This document shows positions 54,409 to 62,829 of a stretch of DNA of 64,000 nt, piece after piece. Position 1 is the stretch's first letter, and every line of letters starts with the position of its first letter. The DNA comes from Verrucomicrobia bacterium Tous-C9LFEB (GTDB lineage Bacteria; Verrucomicrobiota; Verrucomicrobiia; Methylacidiphilales; UBA1321), in contig NEUU01000001.1 in NCBI GenBank assembly GCA_002304345.1, positions 186,001-250,000 on the forward strand. Reading direction: 5' to 3'. A program made the translations under genes and the position numbers. Below the pieces are notes generated by a model. The model made no database searches. It was given only the letters and a program-made list of their open reading frames with translations, and was not told the DNA's origin.

Positions 54409-55575
54409 ATGAAGATTACTGCGCTGACTCCTTTTATTTGTGACTGCTTTCGAACCAACTGGGTTTTCCTGAAAGTGGAGACCGACGCTGGAATTCACGG
54501 CTGGGGCGAAGCTTCGCTGGAATACCGCGAGCACACTGTGGCTGAGGCCATGCGCGAAATTGGGCGCACGATCGTCGGTCGCCGCGCCGGAGAGATTGAA
54601 TCCATCTGGCAGGAGGTCAACCGCCAGGTCTACTTCCGGGGTGGCCCGGTCTATATGTCAGCGCTCGGTGCGCTCGAGATGGCTCTATGGGACATCAAGG
54701 GCAAGGCGTTGGGCGTCCCGGTCTGCGAGTTGCTCGGTGGTCCGGTACGCGACCGGATTCAATGCTACGCGAACGCGTGGTTTACGGGAGCGAAGAAGCC
54801 GGCGGAATTTGCCGCCAAGGCACGCGTCGCGCTTGAGGCGGGCTTTAAGGGGTTGAAGTGGGATCCGTTTGGTTCGGCATATCTGGAACTGACTCCGGCA
54901 GGCTTCAAGGAAGCCGAAGCGTGTGTGGCTGCTGTTTCGGAGGTGGTGGACGGTCGCGCAGAATTATTGATCGAAGGTCATGGCCGTTTTGATGTGCCGA
55001 CGGCAGTTCGCATTGCCGGGATGCTGGAGGCATTCCCGATCTCGTGGTTCGAGGAACCGTTGCCGCCAGGCAATCTTGACGCACTGGCCGATGTGCGTCG
55101 CCGCAGTAAAATCCCCATCGCCGCGGGAGAAAGGCTCTACAGTCGCTGGGATTACCTGCCGTTCTTTGCAGCTCATAGCGCAGACTTCGCGCAGCCCGAC
55201 GTCACCCATGTGGGAGGTATCGCGGAGTTGCGCCGCATCGCGGACCTTGCTGAAGCGCACTTTATTCCATGTTGTCCGCATAATCCGAGCGGGCCGGTGG
55301 CGAATGCGGCGACGTTGCATGCCGCCGCCGCGTCTTCGAACATCCGTCGTCTCGAAACCATGGCAACGGATATTCCCTGGCGAGCAGAGATTTGCCGAGA
55401 GGAGACTCGCTTTGAAGACGGTTGCCTCACCATTCCGCAGACGCCGGGATTGGGCGTTGAAATCGACGAGGATGAACTACTAAAGCATCCCTATCAACCG
55501 CATGAGTTACGTCATTACAGCGGAACCCTGACGGATATTCGGCCCGACAACGCGGGCCTCACTTTCACCAAATAA
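54409..55575 (+). CDS. enolase-superfamily sugar-acid dehydratase
   Basis: A 388-residue mandelate racemase/muconate lactonizing-type protein expected to dehydrate an aldonate to a 2-keto-3-deoxy acid. The capping domain is residues 1-115. The barrel carries FKGLKWDPFG (K150), LLIEGHGRF (E189, H191), WFEEPLPP (E215), AAGERLYSR (E241) and CCPHNPSGPVANAA (H291), the H-N-P-x-G-P pattern seen in galactonate and gluconate dehydratases. The exact substrate cannot be fixed; galactonate-, rhamnonate- or fuconate-like acids are candidates. Operon with the SDR upstream and the DUF6259 gene 16 bases downstream. Confidence 0.87.
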   Translation: MKITALTPFICDCFRTNWVFLKVETDAGIHGWGEASLEYREHTVAEAMREIGRTIVGRRAGEIESIWQEVNRQVYFRGGPVYMSALGALEMALWDIKGKALGVPVCELLGGPVRDRIQCYANAWFTGAKKPAEFAAKARVALEAGFKGLKWDPFGSAYLELTPAGFKEAEACVAAVSEVVDGRAELLIEGHGRFDVPTAVRIAGMLEAFPISWFEEPLPPGNLDALADVRRRSKIPIAAGERLYSRWDYLPFFAAHSADFAQPDVTHVGGIAELRRIADLAEAHFIPCCPHNPSGPVANAATLHAAAASSNIRRLETMATDIPWRAEICREETRFEDGCLTIPQTPGLGVEIDEDELLKHPYQPHELRHYSGTLTDIRPDNAGLTFTK

Positions 55576-55591
55576 CATTCCATTCCCATTT

Positions 55592-57628
55592 ATGAGCACG
55601 GCCCTATTTCCCACTACCTGCGTTTTTCAGAATAAATACATTGAACTCGAGATCGGTCCCGACGGTCGCCTCCTGCTCTTGGTCAATCGGCACACCGGTC
55701 ATAACTACGCCGGTGGAGGTTATCTCTGGCGGCTATGTTTGCAGGACGGCGACGAATTCGATGTGGAAGCCACGGCGGCAGGGTTGACCCCGGAGATTGT
55801 ACTGGAAGGAGGCAATCGCGCCAGTTTGCGCTACACGGGCTTGCAGCGAGATGGCCAACCGTTGGCGATGAGTGTGGAAATTTCCGTCGAGCTATGCGGC
55901 GACGAGATACATTGGTCCATTCGGTTGAAAAACAACGAGCCAAAGTTGGTTGTCCGCGAATGTCATTTCCCGTTACTGGGCAATGCTCAGATTCAAACTG
56001 TACCCACGCTCATCACCTCGAGCAACGGTGGAGAACGTATTGCCGACTTGCGCCACAGGTTGACCTCACAATGGAAAGGTTACGTCACATCGGATCACCT
56101 TTTCAGCGCCTTCACGGTGCATTATCCCTCTCCGGCGGCGACGAATTGTTTTGTCCTCGCGGGACAGACGGAAGGCCTTTACTTCGGCTGTCACCAGTAT
56201 CCCGTCGAATCGACACTTCATCAATTCCGGCTTTATCCCGGAGAGAAAATTGAAGCGGGTTTCGTCCGTTTTCCCCACCTCGCCGTAGGTCAGGAATGGG
56301 AGTCGGATGTTTACGTGGTGGCAGCCTATCAAGGCACCTGGCATGTGGCCGCGCGCAAATACCGCACTTGGGCTGACACTTGGTTTCAAAAACCGCGCCC
56401 ACCGGAATGGGTTCGCCGACTCAACGGCTGGCAACGGCTCATCATGCAACATCAATATGGCCTGCGCCACTACAAGTACGAACAGATGCCGCGCATCCGT
56501 ACGGAAGGAGAGGCAGCCGGGATCAACAGCCTTTTCATGTTTGGCTGGCAGAAGGGGGGGCACGATAACAACTATCCCGACTATGAACCCGATCCGCGGT
56601 TGGGCACGGAGAAGGAGATGCGTCACGGAATCGAGGATTTCAATCGTCACGGCGGTCACGTTTTGCTCTATGCGAATGGCCGGCTTATCGATACCACCTC
56701 CGAATTCTACAAGACCACCGGCAAAAAAATCTCCGTGAAGGATTTTCACGGCAACGAGGTGCGCGAGAACTATAAGTTCCAAGGTGCGGGCAATTTTACC
56801 CTGACGGCGGCGCGAACCTTCGTCATGGCCTGTCCCTCCTCGCCCGAATGGTATGCGATTTTGCAGGGACTTGCCGACAAGGCGTTCGCGTGGAAGTGCC
56901 ATTCCCTCTTTCTTGACCAGATGGGCTATGGTGAATACCCCTGTTGCGATCCAACGCACAATCATCCGCCGCTCTGGCGGGGCATCATTCAGGCCAAAGC
57001 AGAAATCTTGCGCCGTCTTCACGATTACATGCGCTCGCTCGATCCCGACTTTGCCCTTGGCATCGAATGGCCCTCGGACGTCACCGCTCAATACGTCGAC
57101 TATGTGCACAGTATTACTGGCGCGGACGCTTTCCTCGACTGGTTCCGCTACACCTTTCCGGAAGTCATTCTGAGCGACCGCGATATTCGCGACGACACGG
57201 ACGTCGAGCGCCGAGTGAATCTCGCTGTCGCCAAGGGCTTGCGCAGTGATGTGGAAATCTATCGATGCCGCTCGACGATTGCGGCCACGCCAAATTATTC
57301 CGCATGGCTCGGACAGGTGAATCGCCTCCGTCAAAAACATGCGGACCTTCTTCTCGAAGGCACCTACATCGACACGGAAGGATTTAGCCTTGATAACGCT
57401 GACGTCACGGCGCGGGCATTTCGTCAACGGGATCAACTTGGGATCGTCGTCACGCAGAGCCATTCCGAAGAAGTTGCCGCTTCCATTGAAGTTTCCGGTT
57501 ATCAACTCGAAAGTTGGGACTCGGTCGGCAATCCCGTTCCACTCAGTTCCGGGGAAAGAGGGCGGCGGGTGAGGCTAACGTTGCCCTGTCATGCCCTTGT
57601 GCTGCTTCGGTGGAAGAAAGTGAAATGA
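55592..57628 (+). CDS. DUF6259-type glycosidase-like protein
   Basis: A 678-residue protein without signal peptide. Residues 1-270 form an N-terminal beta-supersandwich (FQNKYIELEIGPDGRLLLLV, HWSIRLKNNEP). A (beta/alpha)8 region follows with FMFGWQKGGHDNNYPDYEPD, HVLLYANGRLID, SLFLDQMGYGEYPCCDPTHN and FALGIEWPSDV. The Asp of FLDQMG is where the nucleophile of clan-D-like alpha-glycosidases would lie. The last 80 residues are a small beta domain. I recognise the overall DUF6259 layout but no characterised activity. Its position in the SDR-dehydratase operon suggests that it frees the sugar those enzymes oxidise. Confidence 0.75.
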   Translation: MSTALFPTTCVFQNKYIELEIGPDGRLLLLVNRHTGHNYAGGGYLWRLCLQDGDEFDVEATAAGLTPEIVLEGGNRASLRYTGLQRDGQPLAMSVEISVELCGDEIHWSIRLKNNEPKLVVRECHFPLLGNAQIQTVPTLITSSNGGERIADLRHRLTSQWKGYVTSDHLFSAFTVHYPSPAATNCFVLAGQTEGLYFGCHQYPVESTLHQFRLYPGEKIEAGFVRFPHLAVGQEWESDVYVVAAYQGTWHVAARKYRTWADTWFQKPRPPEWVRRLNGWQRLIMQHQYGLRHYKYEQMPRIRTEGEAAGINSLFMFGWQKGGHDNNYPDYEPDPRLGTEKEMRHGIEDFNRHGGHVLLYANGRLIDTTSEFYKTTGKKISVKDFHGNEVRENYKFQGAGNFTLTAARTFVMACPSSPEWYAILQGLADKAFAWKCHSLFLDQMGYGEYPCCDPTHNHPPLWRGIIQAKAEILRRLHDYMRSLDPDFALGIEWPSDVTAQYVDYVHSITGADAFLDWFRYTFPEVILSDRDIRDDTDVERRVNLAVAKGLRSDVEIYRCRSTIAATPNYSAWLGQVNRLRQKHADLLLEGTYIDTEGFSLDNADVTARAFRQRDQLGIVVTQSHSEEVAASIEVSGYQLESWDSVGNPVPLSSGERGRRVRLTLPCHALVLLRWKKVK

Positions 57629-57693
57629 AGCGGGGCTTTTGAGATTTCTATAATGAGTCGCAAGTAATAAACCAAAACTAAAAAGTATATAGC

Positions 57694-58944
57694 ATGAAAA
57701 AATCAATCGTTTCGTACGCCTGTGCTTCAAGAGTCATTATAGTTGTTTCATTATTAATGACATTGTCTTCTATGCGAACTACGGCAGGCACTTTATATTG
57801 GGATAGCGATGGCAATGCGGCAAACGGGCAGACTGATGGATCGGGTACATGGACCGGCGGCACCAACTGGCTAAGTGGTGCCAATGATGTGGCTTGGGTC
57901 AGCGGTAATCCGATCGTATTTGGCGTGGCAGGCGCTGTCGTGGGTAATAGCTATACGGTCACGAATACGGGAACGGCATACAGTGCGGTGCAACCCGCTT
58001 CCATTACGTTTCAGGGGGGATCGTCCTACACGTTAACGGGAAACAGTTTTAATATCCAAGGCAACCTGATCGTTGCCGCCGATGTGACTTCTGCTCAAAC
58101 CATCAGCGCGGCCATATCGTTTGGTACGACTGGAAATACTACCGCCACCCTGAGCAATAACGCCGTCAGCAGCGCGGGGACAATCAACATGACCGGAAGC
58201 AAGATGCTGCCTAATTCCAGTGCTAGCGGTGGGACTCTAATTCTGACTGGCACTGGCACGGGAACGAATTTGATCTCGGCAGCCGTGACACAATCCGGGA
58301 CAGGAGCGGTCGCGGTCAATGTGACGGGTAGCCGGTGGAATTTTACTGGAGCCAATTCTTATTCGGGTGGAACGGTGGTAAGTGGCGGTACTTTAAACAT
58401 GGGCAGCGCCACGACGATGAAGTTGGCTGCGGGCGCACTGACGATAGCGGGCGGCACGCTGTCCAGTTCGGTTGCAACTACGACCGTCGGAGGGAATGTG
58501 GTATTGAGTGCGGGCCACCTATCTCTCAACGATGCTGCTGCCGGGACATTAACTTTGGCCGTGAATCAGAATTTCACAATGAGTGGTGGTGAGTGGGACA
58601 TTTCACTAGGTACCACATACGATAGCATAACTGGATCGGGGACGGGGATATTCTCAATCACGGGAGGCCTGTTGATGCTGGATGTAACGGGAGCCGGATT
58701 TTCCTACACAAACACCTATGATATTCTCAATGGCTTCAGCAACGGCAGCCTCACGGGTTTGACGATTGATGGTTATGATCAGGAGAATTATCTCGCTACG
58801 CTCAGTGATACGGGCGTTCTGAGTTTTACGGCTATTCCCGAAGCAAATACGTGGAGCCTGCTGATGATGGGGGTTGGGTTGTTCTGTGTGGTGCGTTTGT
58901 TCAAGGATGGTCGAGCGAAGGGCCTCACGGAGGTGTTGGATTGA
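57694..58944 (+). CDS. PEP-CTERM-like protein with autotransporter-type repeats
   Basis: A 416-residue exported protein. The signal peptide runs to about residue 31 (LLMTLSSMRTTAG). The body has the autotransporter-associated opening LYWDSDGNAANGQTDGSGTW and many Gly/Thr/Ser strands such as GGTLILTGTGTGTNLISAAV and SGGTVVSGGTLNMGSATTM. The sorting signal is a variant: AIPEANTWSLLMMGVGLFCV followed by basic residues, with Ala in place of the second Pro of P-E-P. It precedes the pseudopilin at 58986, repeating the pairing seen elsewhere in the window. Confidence 0.82.
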   Translation: MKKSIVSYACASRVIIVVSLLMTLSSMRTTAGTLYWDSDGNAANGQTDGSGTWTGGTNWLSGANDVAWVSGNPIVFGVAGAVVGNSYTVTNTGTAYSAVQPASITFQGGSSYTLTGNSFNIQGNLIVAADVTSAQTISAAISFGTTGNTTATLSNNAVSSAGTINMTGSKMLPNSSASGGTLILTGTGTGTNLISAAVTQSGTGAVAVNVTGSRWNFTGANSYSGGTVVSGGTLNMGSATTMKLAAGALTIAGGTLSSSVATTTVGGNVVLSAGHLSLNDAAAGTLTLAVNQNFTMSGGEWDISLGTTYDSITGSGTGIFSITGGLLMLDVTGAGFSYTNTYDILNGFSNGSLTGLTIDGYDQENYLATLSDTGVLSFTAIPEANTWSLLMMGVGLFCVVRLFKDGRAKGLTEVLD

Positions 58945-58985
58945 GCCAAGGGTGATAGTGGGTTACTGGTGGAGTAATCGATTTA

Positions 58986-59747
58986 ATGCATAGCTTCTTT
59001 GGCCGATGGATCATGAGAATGATAGCAAACAGGCAGCGAGTCATGAGAGCGAAGTTCACTTCAGGTGGAAGTGCGCGCTTACTGCAGGATTATCGCCGTC
59101 GTGGAGGTTTTAGCTTGGTTGAGCTCTTGGTGGTGCTCTCCTGCATTGCCATCCTGGGGGCGATGCTGCTGAGTGCCATTCCGCACGTGTTGGCTCGTTC
59201 ACGCTCCAGTCGTTGCCAATCGAATCTGCGGCAAATTGGGCTGGCAGCGCAGCTTTGGGCGGTAGAAAATAATGGGCGGATTGTACCAGTCTTTGATCCA
59301 TCGGATGCCACAGATCCATTATCCACGAATCTGTGGCCGAGCCTGCTCTGTCCATACATGGGAAAGACGCTACCACTGAAATCAATGACGGCCGTTTCCG
59401 TCTTCGTTTGTCCATCGACTCCGACACGTTTCGGCTACGGATACAACTACTACTATTTATCCTGGCCCCAGAGCACATCGGTCAACTTGTCGGCGTGGGC
59501 GAATATCGTTCAGATCGCGCGTCCTTCGGCAACGGTTTTCTTTACCGATAGTACTTGCCCTTCCCGTGGAGCCATTGGCTGGCGTCCGTATGTTCGCCCT
59601 CCATTTTTGTCTTACCTTCAGGACAGTTATGTTGATTTCAAACATCCCCACAGTACGGCCAACGTTTTATGGTTGGACGGGCATGTGAGCACCGAATCGA
59701 AAACCAGTGACTTTTCCACGAATGATCAGGTGTGGGATCGCAATTGA
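58986..59747 (+). CDS. PulG-like pseudopilin with H-X9-DG C-terminus
   Basis: A 253-residue pseudopilin, or 234 residues if it starts at ATG 59043 (MRAKFTSGG), which has AGG nine bases upstream and a more normal leader. The cleavage region is RRRGGFSLVELLVVLSCIAI with Glu5. CQSNLRQIGLAAQLWAVENN is the family's second signature and HPHSTANVLWLDGHVSTES the H-X9-DG end. It follows the PEP-CTERM gene and precedes secreted GH51 and GH5 enzymes. Confidence 0.87.
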   Translation: MHSFFGRWIMRMIANRQRVMRAKFTSGGSARLLQDYRRRGGFSLVELLVVLSCIAILGAMLLSAIPHVLARSRSSRCQSNLRQIGLAAQLWAVENNGRIVPVFDPSDATDPLSTNLWPSLLCPYMGKTLPLKSMTAVSVFVCPSTPTRFGYGYNYYYLSWPQSTSVNLSAWANIVQIARPSATVFFTDSTCPSRGAIGWRPYVRPPFLSYLQDSYVDFKHPHSTANVLWLDGHVSTESKTSDFSTNDQVWDRN

Positions 59748-59771
59748 TCCTTTCACACTAAACAACCCATG

Positions 59772-59888
59772 GAAAATTTCTATTTCGTATGATTCATCCA
59801 CCTAAAATCACGACCGGTTGGAGCTTGATGATGAAGAGAACTGGAAACTTTGATCTGAAATGTCTGTACTTATTGGTGAATCTATAAC
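59772..59888 (+). pseudogene. duplicated 5' end of the GH5 gene
   Basis: From about 59772 the DNA matches the start region of the GH5 gene at 62813 onward: AAATTTCTATTTCGTATGAT is present in both, followed by near-matches through GACTGGAG/GGTTGGAG. The ATG at 59789 encodes MIHPPKITTGWSL, against MINPSKISTDWSL for the GH5 gene, then diverges and stops within 33 codons. It is a partial gene copy with its upstream sequence. Confidence 0.65.
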
Positions 59889-59901
59889 CCGAAAAACAGT
59901 T

Positions 59902-60639
59902 ATGAAAACAAAAATACCAAGTTTACTGGCGACGCTTTGCGTCGGATTTTTCCTTGTACTGACTCCCGGCGAAGCTGCCACTGTTGTAGTCAATGTAGAT
60001 GCCTATGGTCTCTATTGGGACAGCACTCCTCTGAATGGAGCAACCAGCGGGGATGCCAACTCGCAAGCAGGTCCATTGACTGTAGGCAATCGTGCGGATG
60101 CCACCTATCTGCGACTGGAGAGGTCATGGCTTTCGTTTGCATTGCCTTCCATCACCGCAGGAGAGACACTGGTGTCCGCAAAACTGAGAATCTACTATGA
60201 TTCCAAATCGTTTTCGTCACCCAATTCGGATGTCTCCGGAGATGTCTCCCTATATCATAATCCGAATCACAACCAGACAGCGACGCAGGCTTCGACAAAT
60301 CAGGCGATCTACAATTCTGCGAATTTTGCTAACACCGGGCTGACTGTAGCCACTCCAACCACGGACACTGGAACATGGATTGAGCTAGATGTCGCCACAC
60401 AGGTTCTGCTGGATTATGCGAGTGATCCCGCCGCTACGAGGTATAGCAGTTTCCGGTTGCAAAACGATACACTGACAGCGATTACTGCCGGATATAATCT
60501 TTATACATTCGGAAGGTCGGGGGAATTTGCCCCGCAACTTATTCTCACTTCCATACCTGAGCCTTCAGGAGTTGCCATGGCAGTGGCGGGTTTTTCAGCG
60601 CTCGCTGTGTGGACTCGAATTCGTCGGCACGAACGCTAG
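59902..60639 (+). CDS. PEP-CTERM protein with a DNRLRE-like domain
   Basis: A 245-residue exported protein starting MKTKIPSLLATLCVGFFLVL with a signal peptide ending PGEAA; an in-frame start 14 codons earlier is less likely. The domain DATYLRLERSWLSFALPSIT, AGETLVSAKLRIYYDSKSFS and WIELDVATQVLLDYASDPA matches the DNRLRE beta-sandwich family (L-x-F-L-P then A-x-L-x-Y), often found in extracellular proteins. The end is a sorting signal, TSIPEPSGVAMAVAGFSALA then RIRRHER. Likely a surface-held binding module. Confidence 0.82.
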   Translation: MKTKIPSLLATLCVGFFLVLTPGEAATVVVNVDAYGLYWDSTPLNGATSGDANSQAGPLTVGNRADATYLRLERSWLSFALPSITAGETLVSAKLRIYYDSKSFSSPNSDVSGDVSLYHNPNHNQTATQASTNQAIYNSANFANTGLTVATPTTDTGTWIELDVATQVLLDYASDPAATRYSSFRLQNDTLTAITAGYNLYTFGRSGEFAPQLILTSIPEPSGVAMAVAGFSALAVWTRIRRHER

Positions 60640-60724
60640 GTTAACTTTTTGCGAAAATCATTTTTAGACATACCCGGCATGATGTGCGGGAATCTTCACT
60701 TTTGCCTCTATTTCAATCAATATA

Positions 60725-62779
60725 ATGACTGTCTGTTCCTCTTTTCATTTGTTTTGCTTCACCTTGCTTTCAAGTTTGGCCCATGCTGGACTCGTTCAAT
60801 CGGAGGCGAATATAACCATCAATGCTTCCAAGCCGCGAGGCGAGGTCAATCGCATGATATTCGGTCACAACATCGAAGCGGGTGACACCTTCGGCGTTTT
60901 TACTCCGGATCATCGTGATTCCAATAGTGCCCAAGGTCTGTGGGATGCTGCAAAACGGGAGTATGTGCCTGGGATGATCGAAGCCGTCGAGGCATTGCGC
61001 ATGGGATCGCTCCGGTATCCCGGAGGTTGTCTAGTCCATAACTTTAACTGGAAGGCTGCCGTTGGACCGTTGCCGGAGCGGCCGAATTTTCAATTCGGAA
61101 TTGATGAATGGATTCAGTTATGTCGTCGTCTCGGAGCGGAACCGGTTTATACCGTCGCTGACTATTATGGAACGTCGCAGGAGACCGCTGAACTGGTTGA
61201 GTACTTGAATGCTCCCGCCATACCGAAGCATCCGTGGGCAATGAAGCGCGCGGAGTGGGGACATCCGGAACCGTATAAAGTGAAGTGGTTTGAGCTCGGA
61301 AATGAAAGCGACCACGGGAATCATTCCTGCAAACCGCCCCGGAAGTTTACTCCGCAGGAATATTCCGACTGGGCAAAGGAATATGCGCAAAAGATGCGAG
61401 CGGTAGATCCTGCAATTAAAATCGGTATTAATACTCCTCCGGGTGATGGACGATACCCGGAGGAACCGTGGAACCAAGTCGTCTTTCGCGAAGCAGGTCC
61501 CATCGCAGACTTCGTGGTGGTTCACTTTTACGCTCCTGCGGCATCGTTCTGGAAGGAACTTACCCCAGAAGAAACACAGGCTTTGAATGAAGCCTGCATG
61601 GCAACCAACGATCAGCTCTCCTACCGTATCCGGCAATATAAGGAGGCCATCAAGAAATACTGTGGTCGTGAATTGCCCCTGGCCATCACCGAGTACAATG
61701 CGATGACAGCAAATATCAAGAGCCCTGTGCCCTACCGGTTTTCATTTGCTCCGGCGTTGCAGTCGGCAGATTTTATTCGGCTCTGCCTGGAACCCGAGCA
61801 TCAAAATGACATTAACATGGCGCAGTACTGGCAAATTGCCAATGGGCATTGGGGTGCCTTGCGCGATGGCGGCAAGGTCGTTCACCCTGCCTATCCCTTA
61901 TTCCGTTTGTGGGGCGGGCATGTAGGCAAAACGTTGCTAACGACAACGGTGCAAACTCCGAGCGCTTCGTTCGGAGGCTTTCGAGGCGTTGACACTGCGA
62001 AAGGGGATAGTTATCTCCAGCCGGGTATGGGACGCGTGACGCTTCCAGGACGCCTGCCTGAAACGAATTTCAATAAGCCGGGGGTTTCAATGGTTCCCAC
62101 AGAAGAGGGGTTCATTGTGAACTTTGATGGCTACAACGCCGAAGGTTATCCGACCCTTTGTTTCCTGAAGAACAGTTCTGATTTGCACTATGGCATGCGG
62201 TACAATGTCCGCTTCGAAGGACGCATGAAGTTGACCCCAGCGCTGGGACAGTCCGAAGATATTGGTCACTTCGGAATCGGAATCGAGGATTCACGCGGAT
62301 GGGGGAAGGTGCAGTCTGCCGTGGCGATTTCTGGAGTGGAGAAGGCGACGGAATGGCAGAAATTTCAGGGGACATTTCTAACTCGGCCCGATGCAAGAGG
62401 AGTTCGTTTGAGCGTGCGCTTGATCGCGAAAAAGGCGATCTCCGGAACGATGGAGATTCGAAATCTTGTCGTTGAGACGCCGTTACCTGAGACCTTTCCC
62501 GCATATCCTCTTTTGAGCAGCACTGCGACGAGATCGGCGGATGGAAAATCGGTGTACCTGATTGTTTTCAACAAGAGTCTTAACCAGTTCATCAAAACAT
62601 CAATTGATCTCGCTGGATTTAAGGGGCGTAGCGCTTCTTTTCGCCAGATAACTGGAACACCGGAATCCATTGCGACACCGGAGGAAAACTCAGGAAAGTT
62701 GGATCTTCAAAAGGAGGGATCGCTTATACATACGTTTCCTCCCTCATCCATGACCGCAATCACCATTAATCAATGGTAG
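60725..62779 (+). CDS. secreted GH51-type alpha-L-arabinofuranosidase
   Basis: A 684-residue enzyme with a signal peptide (FHLFCFTLLSSLAHAG). The catalytic barrel opens NRMIFGHNIEAGDTFG and GSLRYPGGCLVHNFNWKAAV, and contains KWFELGNESDHGN with the acid/base Glu and LPLAITEYNAMTAN with the nucleophile Glu, as in GH51. A C-terminal carbohydrate-binding-like region (GMRYNVRFEGRMKLTPALG) and a beta-sandwich complete it. It would remove arabinofuranose from arabinan or arabinoxylan outside the cytoplasm. Upstream of the GH5 gene on the same strand, probably co-transcribed. Confidence 0.87.
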   Translation: MTVCSSFHLFCFTLLSSLAHAGLVQSEANITINASKPRGEVNRMIFGHNIEAGDTFGVFTPDHRDSNSAQGLWDAAKREYVPGMIEAVEALRMGSLRYPGGCLVHNFNWKAAVGPLPERPNFQFGIDEWIQLCRRLGAEPVYTVADYYGTSQETAELVEYLNAPAIPKHPWAMKRAEWGHPEPYKVKWFELGNESDHGNHSCKPPRKFTPQEYSDWAKEYAQKMRAVDPAIKIGINTPPGDGRYPEEPWNQVVFREAGPIADFVVVHFYAPAASFWKELTPEETQALNEACMATNDQLSYRIRQYKEAIKKYCGRELPLAITEYNAMTANIKSPVPYRFSFAPALQSADFIRLCLEPEHQNDINMAQYWQIANGHWGALRDGGKVVHPAYPLFRLWGGHVGKTLLTTTVQTPSASFGGFRGVDTAKGDSYLQPGMGRVTLPGRLPETNFNKPGVSMVPTEEGFIVNFDGYNAEGYPTLCFLKNSSDLHYGMRYNVRFEGRMKLTPALGQSEDIGHFGIGIEDSRGWGKVQSAVAISGVEKATEWQKFQGTFLTRPDARGVRLSVRLIAKKAISGTMEIRNLVVETPLPETFPAYPLLSSTATRSADGKSVYLIVFNKSLNQFIKTSIDLAGFKGRSASFRQITGTPESIATPEENSGKLDLQKEGSLIHTFPPSSMTAITINQW

Positions 62780-62829
62780 AGTACGATTTTTTGTTTATCT
62801 CAGGTCCTATAGGGAAATTTCTATTTCGT

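Noticed and set aside
56066-57505. 479-codon minus-strand frame opposite the DUF6259 gene
   Set aside because: Antisense of a gene with clear domain structure; the minus translation has no family features.
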